64,000 nucleotides of DNA from Brevundimonas sp. GTDB lineage: Bacteria > Pseudomonadota > Alphaproteobacteria > Caulobacterales > Caulobacteraceae. The translations under genes and the position numbers were made by a program. The stretch is from the NCBI RefSeq assembly GCF_030682035.1, contig NZ_JAUXQZ010000025.1, positions 428,368-492,367 of the forward strand, written 5' to 3'. Position 1 is the stretch's first letter. Every line of letters begins with the position of its first letter. The notes under the pieces were generated by a model. The model saw nothing but the letters and a program-made list of their open reading frames with translations, did no database searches and was not told the DNA's origin. Positions 63,086-64,000 of this stretch are shown here, one piece after another.

Positions 63086-63850
63086 ATGCCCGTCGATCTA
63101 CCCGCCGCCGACAGGGCGTTTGCCCATATCCATCAGATCCGGGGCCAGAGTGTCGTCCTCGACGACGCGATCGCCGCTCTGTTCGGAGCCGAGACCCGGC
63201 GCCTCAACGAACAGATCCGCCGAAACGCCGCACGGTTCGAGGGCTATGCCTTCCAACTGACGGCTGAGGAGTTCGCCCGTTTGATATCGCAAAATGCGAT
63301 ATCAAACTCCCGAGGTGGGCGACGGACACGGCCGTGGGCCTTCACCGAACACGGCGTGGTCATGGCTGCGACCGTTCTGAAATCCGATTCCGCCGTCGCC
63401 GCGATGAAGATGGTCGTCGAGGTCTTCGTCAGTGCGCGTCGAAGGCAGGATGCCTCACCGCAAATCACCAACGGCGTGAGTGTTGGAAACGGCCTGATCC
63501 CCAGGCTGACCCAAGCCATGGCGGCGGTGCTCGACTCGGTGGTGAACCAGCGTCACGGCGCCTCCGTCCGGGAAGAGGCCCAGGACCTGCTGGACCGCTC
63601 CATCGCCCATCTGAAGGATCGGCTGTCGCGCGCCGGTCTCGAAAATGAGGAACTTGCAGCCCGGGCGACCAAGCTTCTGGCGGAAGCCGAGGCCAGCAAG
63701 GCGACCGCCGCCAAGACCCAAGCCGAGGCCGGCGAAATCGAATTGCGGGTCCTGGCGCGCAAGCTCCAGTTGGTGATCGAAGCCGAGCGCGCGATGACCG
63801 GGGGCGATATCGACCGGTTCGTCGGGGTCCTGGAACGGCTGGGCGGTTAG
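63086..63850 (+). CDS. ORF6N domain protein (phage antirepressor-like)
   Basis: IRGQSVVLDDAIAALFGAETRRLNEQIRRNAARFEGYAFQLTAEEF...GGRRTRPWAFTEHGVVMAATVL. Confidence 0.9.
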   Translation: MPVDLPAADRAFAHIHQIRGQSVVLDDAIAALFGAETRRLNEQIRRNAARFEGYAFQLTAEEFARLISQNAISNSRGGRRTRPWAFTEHGVVMAATVLKSDSAVAAMKMVVEVFVSARRRQDASPQITNGVSVGNGLIPRLTQAMAAVLDSVVNQRHGASVREEAQDLLDRSIAHLKDRLSRAGLENEELAARATKLLAEAEASKATAAKTQAEAGEIELRVLARKLQLVIEAERAMTGGDIDRFVGVLERLGG

Positions 63851-63857
63851 AGCCCGC

Positions 63858-64000
63858 CTACTTCTTGATCCGCATCAGGCATTCCTGCGCCACCGAGGCC
63901 AGAAGCGTGCCGTCCTGGCTGAACATCTGGCCGCGCACCATGCCGCGACCCTGCGAGGCGCTGGGGCTGTCCTGGGCAAACAGGGTCCAGTCATTGAAGT
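63858..64000 (-). CDS. tesB: Acyl-CoA thioesterase, C-terminal fragment (runs off window)
   Basis: ...FNDWTLFAQDSPSASQGRGMVRGQMFSQDGTLLASVAQECLMRIKK*. Confidence 0.88.
   Translation of the reverse strand, partial: FNDWTLFAQDSPSASQGRGMVRGQMFSQDGTLLASVAQECLMRIKK

Noticed and set aside
62972-63850. ORF6N gene as part of a prophage
   Set aside because: No other phage genes (integrase, terminase, capsid) around; neighbours are chromosomal

Overview
This 64 kb, GC-rich window looks like an alphaproteobacterial (Caulobacterales, Brevundimonas-like) chromosome segment. It is mostly housekeeping DNA: gshB (partial), rsmI-yraN, hemW-rdgB, pgi, groESL, asd, zapE, mdh, katG-oxyR, an M16 protease, rlmN, a DivL-like tyrosine-box pseudokinase, a persulfide/sulfite gene cluster, sdhCDAB, murI, dcp, ffh-rpsP-rimM and NUDIX. 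No CRISPR array, rRNA, tRNA or complete prophage was recognised. The most interesting signals lie between or inside the genes. (1) A dispersed 30-39 bp hairpin family shows compensatory base changes between copies, and most copies sit 13-24 nt upstream of start codons in one orientation (gshB, a 50-aa ORF, asd, mdh). (2) A 220-bp nested palindrome has perfect 40-bp arms and contains four hairpins of the same architecture. (3) A ~200 bp repeat-armed intergenic element occurs twice. (4) There are several gene remnants: a truncated beta-lactamase copy, hicA, rhodanese and a chimeric rimM fragment. (5) The OxyR next to katG has only one cysteine. (6) An ORF6N gene contains a perfect 29-bp palindrome and lies between 31-bp direct repeats. 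(7) There are small cysteine-rich secreted ORFs. All calls come from reading the sequence; no database search was run.
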